Shown here: positions 46,997 through 59,228 of the stretch, in pieces
Numbering within the stretch: position 1 is the stretch's first letter
Layout of the letters: each line of letters opens with the position of its first letter
Assembly: GCA_022113835.1 (NCBI GenBank)
Contig: JAILWY010000009.1
Location: forward strand, 905,501-969,500
Direction of reading: 5' to 3'
DNA: 64,000 nt
Origin: Atopsyche davidsoni
Lineage: Eukaryota > Arthropoda > Insecta > Trichoptera > Hydrobiosidae
Translations under genes and position numbers: made by a program
Notes under the pieces: model-generated
The model's input: only the letters and a program-made list of their open reading frames with translations
Told to the model about the DNA's origin: nothing
The model's database searches: none

Positions 46997-47113
46997 CTTC
47001 AGTCACTCCCATATATAGCACAATTTCGATTGACTAGTTGGGAAAGTTTCCCCAAATTGTGATGACAAACCTTGTACATAACAAGCAAGGTTATGACCTA
47101 TTAAAAAAAAAAA
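46814..47113 (+). mobile_element. 5'-truncated non-LTR retrotransposon with poly(A) tail
   Basis: It is flanked by a perfect 14-bp target duplication AACATCAATGAAAC (46800-46813 and 47114-47127) and ends in an A-tract of about 11 bases before the repeat. The first 61 codons are open to the TAG at 46994-46996. They read like the tail of a LINE ORF2 after RNase H (CTIFGLQRHQLESQCRQEG, later DGFLKRVIRTIKRINQGV). A 3' UTR of about 105 bp follows. The high identity of the duplication suggests a fairly recent insertion. The clade (Jockey, R1 or I type) is not decidable by eye. Confidence 0.85.
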
Positions 47114-47127
47114 AACATCAATGAAAC

Positions 47128-48001
47128 AGCGATGGTTCGAAAATGCTCAGAAAATAAAATAGTTTTGAAGATGCCACAAACGTTAAAAGTATTTCATATT
47201 GAAGCAGCTGATACAATGCTCGCTTAAAAGGGTTTTCTTAGCGAGTTAGTTCGAAGAGTAACACTTGTCAGCTGTGACGTCACTAATTAATTCCTATACC
47301 GTTTCATTGAAATACACGAGACGCGTCGAGAGATCTTCGTATTTCAGTTAGGAATCGTGTGCTTGTATTCAGCAGTTTGAAAACAAGGTGTTGCTCTGGC
47401 CTCCTTGCAAACCCTTTGACGTTGCACATTTGCAAATCTCCCTTCAGCTGGGTGTGGGCCTGTCCGAGATGAATGGCTGAGCTTGAAGGTCGCGCCCGCA
47501 TGAGGCGGCCCCTCTGTCCAGATTCGATTCCCACAGGTCCCGGGTCCTGAGCAGGTGGCGGTTTTAATGCAAATCCAGCGCAGGCAATACATTAGCAAAC
47601 CAGAATTATGTTTTGAAACGAAACGCTTTTCAAAAAGCGCTACTGTTCTCGTAGATTTTTTTTCTCTCTTTATTGAAGCCTTCATAAAGACCTGATTTTT
47701 AACATACAAAAAAAATGTATTTAATATTTAATCGTGAGAAAAGACATCTGTTACTAACTGTTTATAAAATTTTATTGCACCGAACGATCTTTATGTCCAT
47801 ATAATATATCTTCATGCTAACATAAATATAGTTTTATTGTTTATTTACAAATAACCTTACTGAAGCCTTGTTTAGAATTTTTATGGATGCAAAAAAATCT
47901 ATGATTAAAAGTAATTGTAAACAATAACATCGATTTATATTTCCATATACAAGTTTTATTTAATCATTTAAAAAATATATTATAAATACATAAATATATT
48001 A
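47128..48001. other. Segment with a GC-richer island (47390-47580)
   Basis: No gene. The island carries a perfect octamer ATGCAAAT (47567-47574) and ATTTGCAAAT (about 47427). It also carries overlapping ORFs on the minus strand without domain signal. A regulatory element is the likeliest reading. Confidence 0.35.
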
Positions 48002-48300
48002 CAGGGTCCGCCATCTTTTATGTCGGTATGTGAATATTAAATAACTTAAAAAAAAAAACAACCGATTTCTATATATGAGGTATTTTTATTTCATTTGGCC
48101 CTTTACAATTTATTTAAACTAGTTTTTGAATACAACATCAATCAAGTGGCCGCCTTTATTTGCCAATGTAAAATGTGCCCCTTTTGCTGCGTTTTCCATC
48201 ACCTTTTCGAGTATCTCGGGCGGTATAGCGACGATTTTGGCACGAATGTTTTCCTTGAGCTCGTCAGTGGTCCGAAGCTTGCTGGCGTACATTTTTTTTT
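48002..48300 (-). mobile_element. 3' part of a Tc1/mariner-type element
   Basis: One end is visible at 48002 next to TA. On the plus strand it starts CAGGGTCCGCCATCTTTTAT, which would be the terminal inverted repeat. The other end is lost in an A/T tract near 48295. It encloses the transposase tail described next. Confidence 0.65.
48119..48292 (-). pseudogene. Tc1/mariner-type transposase C-terminus, 57 residues
   Basis: The minus-strand frame from 48292 to the TAG at 48121-48119 reads ...LRTTDELKENIRAKIVAIPP, then ILEKVMENAAKGAHFTLANK and GGHLIDVVFKN-stop. The ELKENIR...IPPE...V..NA...GGHL-D-FK ending is that of Tc1/mariner-type transposases. The catalytic DDE/D core is missing because the copy is truncated at its upstream side, where it meets an A-tract. 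Confidence 0.8.
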
Positions 48301-51300
48301 TAAATTATTATGTATATATATATAAAAGTTGTGGTCACATGAATCATTTAAAGAAAATTATTAATGCTACAATGTCGCTTAAAAATTTCTTGAAAAATCC
48401 TGAAAGGCTAGGTAAATATATTTTGCACCTGTGTCAACCAGTTAGAAAAACCTTCAAGGTATATTGGCGCATCTCAAAGTTTATGAAACTTTTATACATA
48501 ACAATACATATAATTATCATGCCGTAATTACTTTGATGATAAAACAGATTTACAAAATAACAATCAATACTATACTTTAACTCGGTAAGTTTTTGAACAA
48601 TAAAAATGTATTGGAACAATATAACCTCTTATTCAATTATTCTTACAGTTGAGCAAATATTTAATATTTGAAATATAAATAAAGTAAGTAAATGCGCTTA
48701 AAAATGATTGCGTCATAAATAATGACATTAGAAAAAAATTAACCCGTTGTGTTTTTATAATTTCTCGATAATGCAACTTCTAAAAATAATTTAAATCTTC
48801 TAGCTATTTAATTTATCATATACGTTGGAAATTTAATTCCGTAAGATAAAATTTACAGAAATCGGTCTTCAATATAAGATATTATTACATTATTTCTTAA
48901 ATTTGCCATTATTTTGATATTTCCCCATGCATTTGCATTTTTTCGTTGTTGATTATAACTCATTTTTAACAAATAAGAAATGCAAATATTTTGTAAAATT
49001 TGATTGATCTAATTTTATCGTATGAAACAATAATATTGTTAAATTTCTACTTTCATGGTTCCATTTAACAATGTAAGTGATCATATGAGAGAATTTAAAA
49101 ACTATTAGAATATTTATTATATTTTAAAAAATCTCCATTTCAATATGGTTAAATTTTCAATTTGAATAAGTCACTAGGTAGTTTGGAGCAAGTAACCCGG
49201 AAGCGAAGGACAGCACCGCGAGAAGAACAAATTATTCAATTCGGTCACCGAAGGGTTATTGATTTGTGGCCCATACGTTAATTACAATCGAATATTGGAT
49301 ATTTTCTACACAACTTCTGCATAAAAATGCACCTAAATAAAAAAGCTATTGTAACTTATATATTTCAATTGTTAATTTTCATTGTAAGCAAATTACAGGT
49401 ATATCCGAATATACACCAATAATTCAAGAATATACACGATACCGAATCCCAAACACTCACACATAAATTATTACAGTATAAAACAGTCATATTTTCTTAA
49501 AAAAGGATTTAGAATTATCATGACTATTTATTTATTTTATATTAATATTTACTAAAGTATAAAATATGTTTTGAAAAACATTGAATACATAATCTTATCT
49601 CAAGGTTTGGTTTGAATTGACTAGCAGTTGTGTTTTATTAACGCAAATACAACATATTTTTAATCATATAGTTTTGTAGCCCAAAAAAGCTTAAAGTAAA
49701 AAAATATTTCTTTTAAATCACAATGTTTTGCTTTATAACAGTTTCAAAAATTTGTAAATTTTGGTTTCAGGCTCAAATTTGATCGTAAAAGTAGTATATT
49801 CTACACACTGTGATAAGTCTTCATTTCGTTATTTAACCATGCGCTCGTTATATAATATTAAATTTATTGTACAATCACAATACATCGAATTTAAATACTT
49901 GAGATGGCGTAAAACGCTATTTTCGGCACATTACTATTTATTTTCTGTAAACCGAAATCCATTTTAACATGTTGCTTTAAATTAACAGCTAGAAATAAAT
50001 TGGTAAAAATAGCCTTTTCAAACTAGAACGAAAGCTTTAGATCCGACAAAAGCAGAACGATACCCGATACTACTGTAATTAAAATTTAAATAAACTTTAA
50101 ATTCGCCTTCGATATTCCTTGAAACTTGAAACTTAATAATTATCTATTAAATATCCCCCAAATGTTACCGGGGCATATTTAAGTAATGGATGTACAACAA
50201 TGTAATAATATATTTTTTTAAGTTTAAATAATACATAAAACATCATCGCTTGAAATATTATGTATGCGAAGTTTACAATTGCATTATTGCTATACCGACC
50301 AAAGTACATCCACTAAATGATGTTATTATTTATGCATCAAAATTGATAGCATCATATGTTTTTTTTTATTGTTTTCGACACCATAAATCGTTAATATATT
50401 TCTAGTGCTTTCAAAACACTACCGCTTGTAAAGAAAAAACTTGAAAATGATGAACAATTATAAATTTCACATTCCTCAAGCCTTCCATCAGTACGATGAC
50501 GTCTCTTTGGAAAACCCTTCTTTTAATTATAAGAGGTTCGATCAGAGACTCTCTCGTGTATCGTAACTTTATAATCACCGATAATTTTGACGCGGTAAGT
50601 ATACTCGTCCTAAAATACCGCCTCATCAGTTATTGAAGCACTTCAAGTGATTAGAGAGAGGGTGTTTATTGTGGACACATCAGCCCTAGGCAAACATGTC
50701 TACAACCCTTGATGGGGTTTTATATCCACATATAAACAGCGATGAAGAAACTTGCAAAAACATTTGGTATGTTTGTAGGCAACTCCTCATAATTCAACTA
50801 CGTCTCAAAATATATATATTTTTTAATGTTTGTATATTTAACGACAATATTGTAATTTTTTTTCAATGTAATATGTAATGTATATATATTACATTGAACC
50901 TAATTTCAAACCACCTCCTCGAGCGTTACAGTGAATTCTGAAACTTGCGTACATTAATAAGATAACACGCATACCCATGCTTGAAAAGTTTATCTACTTT
51001 GTCTTTTTTAAATAAAACTATAACGGTGTTGTTTCCTTTCGGTATTTAGCATATCATAAATATTTAACGCTCACATTGACGATTAGTGAACACCTCTGAG
51101 TCGGCCTTATCGGGGAGCCAAACGACGCGCTGAAGAATCCGGGCAGCGCGGCGGCTCTGGCGAGTGTCCGCGCTGAAGTGGGTCCTGAAAGATTATCTGA
51201 GCATTATTGATTTTTAAGTAGTTCAAGGGCTAGTTTTTACGACGAACTCAAGTAGTTAGAGAGTAAGAGGAGTGTCTAAAAGTAATAATAGTAAGCCACC

Positions 51301-52515
51301 GTGAGATATTTTTTTGGATTTTCACACCTCGCGGACACGGCGGTTTGCCAGCCCTGAAAATTTAAATTTGAAAGTTTAAATTTGCAAAAATATATACATT
51401 AATCAAGCGGGACTATAAAAACCCAGACAGACTAACAATTGCCTCAAATCACTTTAAATTGCTTGCCTATTTGTCTATCTTCCAACGACGTTAATTTAAA
51501 CGTGGATTATCCGAATTTGGGTGTGTCTTGTTCGAAGACTTTTTTTTAATATTCATTCTGTTTGTGCTGGTGAATATGTTGGACCACAATGACACGATAT
51601 TGCAGCATCTATTGTATAAATAAAAAAAGAGTCAAAATTATTATATTTATATAAATCACTACAAAATCAAAATTTTATAAATGCTGGATAATATATTTGT
51701 AGTCTGCAAGGTGTAATAGTCAGCCACAGCGTAGACGTTATTATAACAAGTATATGTATTAAAGTTTAGCCGATACGCAACTCTTGTGTATTATTTTGCA
51801 TACAATGCAATTAGCGAGCCAGCAGTCCAACAAAGAGGCCTGAAAATTAGCGGACCTCCTCGAAGTCACGCGACTTGCCTTTGTCCGATGCGCGAGATTG
51901 GCCATCCCGTGCCTGTCATCTCTTCTGCTAATTCCAGCCACCCTGCTCTAAGTTCTTTCATAACTTTCATGTAAATATATATTTTAAACCGAGTATTTTG
52001 TAAAATTTTACGTATAACATATTATAAATTATTTGATTGAGTTTTAAAATTTGGTTTACGTAATTAACTTATGCAGATATTAGGTCTAAAGCAGGCCATT
52101 GAAAATATTTTGAGCATTACATTTGTGTAAAAAAATTCGTCTTTCACTCGTTTCACTGGATTCGACTCATTTAAAATAGTTTCACGATGGACCTGACTTT
52201 GGTCAGATCTCTTTATTTCTCTCCCTTTCTCTCTTTCCCATATGTTATAAAAAATATTTAACACTTTGTTCAGTTTCATTTGTTGATTACAAGTTATTAA
52301 TGTTCGTAATGGTTATTTATTTTTACATGTGTTATTTTCTTTCAATACAAGTAAACGTTTTGACCATCAAATGGATAGTATTTACTTTTTTTGCAGTATA
52401 ACTCATCTGTGAAAAGTACGGATGCATTAAAATTTCGAATAAATATTTCTAGCAACAAAAAAAACAACGTTCGATACCTTCTTGGTTTATTCATGTTAAC
52501 GTTGTAATCGTTGAT
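48301..52515. other. AT-rich segment with islands at 49180-49280, 50460-50690, 51060-51200 and 51810-51960
   Basis: No gene. The 50460-50690 island contains the symmetrical CACTTCAAGTG (50639-50649), an NK2/tinman-type double site. The other islands have no ORF with features. Confidence 0.35.
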
Positions 52516-52693
52516 TTAACCCTTAAATGCATGACTTGTTCTGACCTCTTGAAAAAAATATATCTTGTAGACATGTACATTCTAATGCAGGGAGACATAT
52601 ATAGAAATAAAAAAAAAATTTTTTTTTATACTATTTTATTAAAAAACCTTATGTTGCAGATATGCAACACCATGCATTTACTAGACATTATAA

Positions 52694-54083
52694 TTACATA
52701 TGAAAATCTTTGAAACAATGCTTGGATTTAGTAAGGCAAAGGGCTACTCCACACTTCTCACACTTTGTTTGTGTGTATCCCTTACACCTAGGCATTTTGC
52801 ACCTGCTGCGAACACAGTCATCGGGCCAATGACCAACATTATCTGTCCTTATGTCCTTAGGTGGAACATGCTGAACAGGCCCTCGCCTTTTTTTGGCTTG
52901 AATTTCCATTTCAACTCTGTTACTGGGCCTTCCTCGTTTGTTACAGAGTACAGCTGCATCATTGACTTTGGCTAACACCTCAGCTAGTTCCAGTCTATAG
53001 TGACACAAATTCAGAATTGATGATGGATCTTCATCTCTTTTCAAATCTTTATAAGCAAGCCAAGAATTTATTACTGTCATGTCTAATAAGTGATAGAAGA
53101 TACGTAGGTACCACTTTCGACTTCTCATTTCTATGCGATACCTACCAATGAAGCTGTCCATGAGGTCCACTCCGCCCATATGGGCATTGTACTCCTTTAT
53201 TATATGTGGGCAAGAAATCTTGACCCTAGTCTTATTCGCTTTGTCAAACCTTTCTATTTGGGAGACAGGTTCTGCTCCAACATATGTTGATAGGAAAGTG
53301 ACAGCTTTATTATCCCTCCAAGTTACAGCTGTCAAATCAACACCATCAAAGCTAGTCATTTGCTCTTCATAAGTTCCACGGGGAACAGATTTTTTCATCA
53401 GTGTTTTTTTGTCAGCTAGTTTGCAATTTACAAGTCTGTTGTACTGTACAGTGCCTAGACTGTAGATTCTTTGTTTGGCAAGATGGGTAACTAGTGGCAC
53501 AGAGGTATAAAAGTTGTCAAAATATATAATATGATTTATATGCCTTGGGACACCTCTGGCTAGCCGGATAACAACATTTCCTACTGGCCCAAAATCTGGC
53601 TCATCTTGAAACCGCTCATTCTCTTGACCAGTGTATATCTCAAATTTGTGAGCATAGCCTTTTACATTGCACATTACATAGAATTTGAATCCCCACTTGT
53701 GTGGTTTATTTGGTAGATACTGTTTCATAAAGTGTGCTACCTTTGTAGCACACATCTGCTCATCAATTGATAGCCTTTGCTCCATAGGAACTGATGCAAA
53801 GTTTTCATTGAGATGGCTAATTATGGGCCTTATCTTATGGAGTCTATCATGTTGCGGGTGTTTCATTTATCAATGGTGGGTCTTCTGCCATGAGCGGATC
53901 ATCACCACACTCATCGTGTTCCTCCTCTACCAGACTCTCAAGATCGTGAAGTGAATCTTCTCGATTTTCATAAAAAACTTCATGGTCTTCTGCACTAAAC
54001 TCCTCAAGATCATCTTCAGACCTTTCTCCGTCGTCAATTTGGGCTAAATATTCTTCCATATCCTTTGAATTCATGGGTCGCAT
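52694..54083 (-). pseudogene. piggyBac-family transposase, internally deleted and frameshifted
   Basis: The start is taken at the ATG at 54083, directly after an acceptor-like TTTTGCAG. The N-terminal acidic segment (MRPMNSKDMEEYLAQIDDG...) runs to a stop at 53849-53847. The rest (53866 to 52694), in another frame and overlapping it by 20 bp, has the RNase-H-like catalytic core: SIDEQ (first Asp), YFDNFYTS (second), GGVDLMD (third and fourth). It ends with a C-terminal Cys-rich zinc-binding domain (CKMPRCKGYTQTKCEKC...). The part between, normally the dimerisation/DNA-binding domain of roughly 110-170 residues, is absent. The total of about 468 residues compares with about 560-610 in the family. 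It cannot make an active enzyme as it stands, although the catalytic residues are all retained. Confidence 0.92.
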
Positions 54084-54275
54084 CTGCAAAACAATAAAAT
54101 ATATCAGATCACAGATATGGGCATACTGTCTCTACTAAATGCATAGTGTTGTAGATTTACAACATCAAAATAGAAGCAATTTGTACAAAATCCAAAATGC
54201 TATTGTCCAAACCAATTATTGTACCGAAAAGAAGATGAATTATTACATAAAATAACAATTTTGGCACTTACTTAC
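54084..54275 (-). other. Probable 5' UTR intron of the piggyBac transposase gene
   Basis: On the minus strand the donor CGAAG|GTAAGTAAG starts at 54275 and the acceptor TTTTGCAG ends at 54084, immediately before the start ATG. The length is 192 bp. Both sites are close to consensus. Confidence 0.6.
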
Positions 54276-54531
54276 CTTCGAAAATCAACTATTTACACCA
54301 CAAAACACTATTCCAATTTTCACCTGCTACAAATTTCCGACAGTCAATGCTTTGTGAATGTCAAGCTGGCATTTGACAGACGCGAAAGAAAAAAAGGTGA
54401 TGCCTCTCGATAAAAAATATTATCCTGATAGTAGTAATTCTATAACAGTAGGCGTTGCGCTCATATTGATGATTTGGGAGCCGTCTTAGTGGTATGTTGC
54501 AGTTTTACGTCAAGATGCATTTAAGGGTTAA

Positions 54532-56860
54532 GCCATTTTATCGTATCTGAATTTCTAGCGTATGGTAACCTTCGACTAAATATGCAATGTATTTTAATTG
54601 TAAAATAAGTTGCCAACCGTAAATGCGCTGAAATAATTTCCAACGAATTGTGTCAGAACTAAAATAATCTTAACTAATAAAATAAGTAAATAAAGCTTGT
54701 AGCGAACAATTTCGTACGATAAAAAAATCACCTTATAATTAAACGTTCATTATTAATCGTTAAATTCTACACATTTCGAACTATAGTCGTAAATGGGTAA
54801 ATGTTTGAGTGGTGTTGCATCATTAGATTAGGTCAGAGTGAGTACACGACTCGCCCCCTGCTTAGCCCTCTCCCGGGGATGTTTTGCCTTCTCACCCCCT
54901 GCCGAGCTCACCCTCCGCTCCCCGGGGACCCTAGCCGAGTCGGGTCCTCACCACTTGTACACTGGCACGGTGACTCACCACGTGTGGCCAGTTGTACTGC
55001 CTCGCACCCTATGTGCTCAGTAAACTGCACGCTTGAAAGAAGCGTAAACATTGTATTTATTTTATTCGTGATTGTAACGCCATCCTCGTTTTAACAATTA
55101 TCATTATTTATATTTTCTTATAATTTTTATAGAAACATTAAAAACTTTTTAATATAATAATAATACAATATGCTCGCTTAGATCTGTATCTACTAAGATG
55201 TATCGTCGAGCGGATCTCGTAGTGAAATTTTCGCCTTGAGATCCAGACACTCGTAAGACATTTACATTTAGACTCTTTGCTGAAATTATCAGCATGTGGA
55301 ATAAAAATTCTTATACCTAAACGTGCGCGAACGCCCTCCACAAGTAAAAAAAAACTTATTTGTACAACGTACTCAAACATGTTGTTTTTGCTTTCAAGTG
55401 AATGTGTTGTGTGAAAACTTGGTATCCGATATCCGTTATCAACAGACTTAAGTGAGTTCCGCTGATACGGCGACCGATCGCCATCGGTGCACATGAAATG
55501 AGAATTATTCTAATGTACGTATTGTGTTTTATTGCGTCCAACGCTTAAATTTATGCATAACTTCATGACAATATTCTAGCTTTAAGACAAGACTACTTGT
55601 GCTGCACCTTATTAAATCTTATTTACCAAGAAATCATTGGTAATTTGTTCAAAAGAGCTCTTTAATTTTAAAACCCTAAAAAATAAATACCTCTAAACTC
55701 AATTACTAGATTGTAACTTTTTTGTCACGGTAGTAAGTTAGTAAGTTAACAAATTGGAGCGTAACAAAAAATCTCAAAATATATCGGCATCGCTGTATCG
55801 ACTTCTGCAATTTTTTGTACTGAAGATGTATTCAATCTGATTCAATCACGAAAATTCTATTCTCCCTATGATTTACGAAACAATAACACCCACAAAATTG
55901 TAGAGAACGGCCAATTTTACATTATATACAATTGTGTATTTTAAAATTTGTATCATCATTGCGATTAAAAGACTAATCGACAAAATATACTTTCTCTAAA
56001 AATAGTTTCAGCATATTTCAACAGCAAAAAATTATTTAACTAATTTAATTGGTTTGTACTCAGTTTAATCCACAGATTAGTAGTGATTAAATTTGACGGA
56101 ATGCTGGGCTGCTAGTCATGGAGACGTAGGTTCGAAAAATAATTAAGATTTTTTTGACAACAAAAATAAATGTATTGAAATATTTTTTTGTGTATGAAAA
56201 AGCACAGCTGGTTTTTTTTTTTAATTAGATTAGACTCTGACATCTAATTTTCCAGCGGCGCTGAGCACGTGTTTTACAAACCTTACAAATCAAGCCTACG
56301 GTTATTCCCCGCCGTAAACCTACTCGCTACCGACCAGTGGAATTCCTCGAAACCTGAGCGTCAAGAGCCGATTACTGTTCAGAATAGCATGGCCGCGGAG
56401 GCTCGGAGCCGGCTGCAGGCGTTTAGCGGTTACGAATTACCTATTCAATCCTAAACCTGAATTTTGCATTGCCACATATCTTTGTTCATCTTTTACACAA
56501 TAAACTACCCTTTCGGTTTTAAAATTGAACGACGCCTATGAAGGACACAAGAGCTCTCACCGTTTTAGTGGAAAATTGAACAAGTAGATTCTTTATTTTT
56601 ATTTATTTGAGTGCATGCATTTTTACACAGATAACAATTGATTTCAAAATAATACGACTATTATAAACCAAAAATATATTTTTTTTAGGTTTTAATAAAA
56701 TATTTCAAGTGCAAGTTCAAACATAAAGTGTATAGTAATAGAAGCTAAATCCAACCTAATACGTTTCCGGAATTTTCCTCATCTGTAGGAGGTTTTCCGG
56801 GGGGTATTTTGGATACTTTATACATTTTATAGAATTGAAAAATCTGAAAAATTTATTGCT
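54532..56860. other. AT-rich segment with islands at 54840-55030 and 56230-56450
   Basis: No supported gene. A minus-strand ORF of 118 codons (55138-55494) has no recognisable domain. The second island includes GAGCACGTG and TTACGAATTACC words. A degenerate SINE head, GACGTAGGTTCGAA, lies at about 56124-56137. Confidence 0.35.
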
Positions 56861-56861
56861 C

Positions 56862-56930
56862 CGCCCGGACTCGACCTCGGGGTCTCCCGCTCGGCAACAC
56901 AAATAGCTGACACGCCAGTTTTATAGAAAA
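56862..56930 (-). mobile_element. tRNA-derived SINE head, minus strand
   Basis: On the minus strand the sequence has an A-box-like TGGCGTGTCAGC followed about 30 bp later by a B box GGTCGAGTCCG, then CGGAGCAATAAATTTTTC. This is tRNA-like spacing with an AT-rich tail. It is a different family from the SINE composite at 4.2 kb. Confidence 0.5.
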
Positions 56931-56934
56931 CCGC

Positions 56935-57380
56935 TGCTCCCGGAGTACATTTAATTGTAAACACAGAGCTATTTATACACCGGTCGTTTGATGTCACCCG
57001 ACAAATTCATTATTTATTACGTTAGTGACGGCACAACAGTTCGACATATTTGCATACTTTATTATTTCACCATTTTAATTGGAAAGCTTTCCACGTGACG
57101 GGTGAAAACAATCATTTACCCGTGAAAAGTGCTTTCGGACAATACCTTATCGTGCGCTTCTAATCAATGCGTCATTCAAATTACTAAATTAATTTACTTA
57201 TCGCTTTTATTTAATGACGATTCGAACAAACGAGTGACAGGCAATGTCGGAAAACCTTTCAGAATATTGCATGTATTTGTTTGATTGATTAATTGTTGGT
57301 ATTATTTTTTTCATTCACATAACAGCTTATTTATTGGATTTCATGAAGATTGTCATCAGCGGAGGGCACTTTTTAATTTA
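56935..57380. other. Non-coding stretch, nothing certain
   Basis: Inverted words ACGGGTGAAAA and ACCCGTGAAAA lie about 20 bp apart around 57097-57129, next to a CACGTG at 57093. No gene. Confidence 0.3.
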
Positions 57381-57423
57381 AAAAAGGAACGAGGCAAGAG
57401 GAAGTACTTGCTCGTTCCTTTTT
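57381..57423. repeat. Hairpin, about 17-bp stem, 8-base loop
   Basis: AAAAAGGAACGAGGCAAG (57381-57398) pairs with CTTGCTCGTTCCTTTTT (57407-57423) with one unpaired G. The loop is AGGAAGTA. Confidence 0.85.
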
Positions 57424-59228
57424 CAAAAGTTATGATTTTGAATCTCGACTTTCATTTATAGCACACAGCTATTCATATATGAAGTGTAAATACCAGATAT
57501 GTACTTGCATTAAATATTCAATAGTTATAGCCATGAATATATATGCAGCACGACTGATAATCCAACTGTGATTATAAACGCATAACGTCCTCTTTTGCGT
57601 TATGTTTACTTGAAATCTGTGAATTAAAAAAAAAAAACACTTGCTATAAGAGGGTGGTATTCGCTAATCGTCGTTCGCTCGCCGGTTGTGTAGCAGCGCG
57701 TGCAGCCTGCTGCAGAGACCTGGCGGAGGGTTGGCGCGTCGCCAGCGGCCGGGCGCCTCCCGCTAACGACTCGTCGGCGTCTATATCTGTTTACAGGGCA
57801 AGCATTGTCGTCCGCAGTGATGGCCGCAACCGACTCGAGTCGAATTATTCTCAACCTAACCTAAAAAAACACATTTTCACGTAAAACTTTCGAGGGCATG
57901 AATATTTGTACATTTTCCGTGGGGCGAATTCCGATAGATACTCTTTGAAACAAACTGAACATATGAAATATTGCTAACGATCGAAGTCTTACAATTGATA
58001 TCTCGTTCTTATACAAAGTGTAAAGTCAAAATTATAAATTAATTCGTTTAAAAAATAATTGACCGGTCAATCTTGCCCGTCGTTACTCCGAGATTCTTGC
58101 GGTTAATGTTTAGTGTGTGGGGAATCGCGTTGCTAATGTTGTTTTTGATGCAGGAGCTGACGCTTGCAGAGTATTTTGAGAATTTACCCAAAGAGCGCAG
58201 TTTTTGTTTACTTTAACAACAGAAAAAAAGTACTACAAGTAATGTGATCATTTTTTTCATAATTAACTTAACCTATTTTTTTCTCATATTGTAAAATAAA
58301 TATAAGCTAGTGCCGGTATAGCAAATAAAACACCGAGTAAGTTGGAACTTTCAGTGGCGCCTGAAAAAAATCACGGTCATTGAGTGCCACAGTGAGACCC
58401 TGAAAATTGCACTTTCTACTAACGATGTAAATATTTTAAGATTAAAATAGAACTAGTAATTGATTTCGTTTCGTCCTGAAAAAGGCGATTCAGACACGTT
58501 TTCGAAATTTTATAGAATACCCACTATTCCAAAAAACAAATAACCTCCTTTGTGAATCTAAATGATACATGTTTAAAAAAAAGGAAAGGGACGGGTGTTT
58601 TGTTTACTGGCTACCTCAAAATTCATAGATTTCTCTAACAGACATGGCATGTTTTAAATATCAAATGAGATGAAATGTTTTTGTAAAGAGCCAACGTTTC
58701 TTTATTTTAGTGTTAACTCAACAGACAAACTCCTAATATATATAGCCATGTAAATAATGAAATAAAAATACATAACTAATATTAAGATCTTTATTATGTG
58801 TTTCAAGATTGACATTTGTAAATTCACTAATCTATTCTTCGCGGACAGCTGATTTCAGCGCGCACACAAGATGGTGTGTCATTATCGTTCTGAACGGACA
58901 GGGAACTGGACTCGCTGCGTGTCTGCTCACGTAACGGGCAACCGTATTCCATTACGCAATCGCGCCGACTGTGACGTAAATCATTCATTGTCGCCGATGA
59001 TCGCTAATTATATTCAATAAATCCACATTAATAACCCCCAACAGGTTTCTTGAGATTACAGTGTTTTTCGTCAACGACCCACGTGAAGTAAAACGAAAAC
59101 AAGTCTTTGAACAATATGTTCCTAATGTATATAGTTTTTTTTTCTTCACATTATTTGTTGGTTTTATTAAATGAAACAATCGGGGGTGTAAACTGTTTCA
59201 GTCCACTTTTTAATTTATTTTTCAAATA
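57424..59228. other. Segment with GC-rich islands at 57650-57850 and 58830-58990
   Basis: No supported gene. The first island is CpG-rich with ORFs on both strands. The second has CAGCTG (58846-58851), TTACGCAAT (58952-58960, C/EBP-like) and TGACGTAA (58972-58979, CRE-like) and no ORF. The rest is AT-rich. Confidence 0.35.

Larger units (their letters stand above)
52516..54531 (-). mobile_element. piggyBac-family element with intact ends, transposase deleted
   Basis: It is flanked by TTAA on both sides (52516-52519 and 54528-54531), the piggyBac target. The ends are perfect 13-bp inverted repeats, CCCTTAAATGCAT (52520-52532) and its inverse (54515-54527). The body of 2008 bp carries a transposase gene on the minus strand. 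The ends look recognisable by a transposase in trans. The inverted repeat itself contains a TTAA. Confidence 0.95.

Noticed and set aside
55138..55494. Minus-strand ORF of 118 codons
   Set aside because: No recognisable domain, AT-rich codon mix, and no splice or promoter context.
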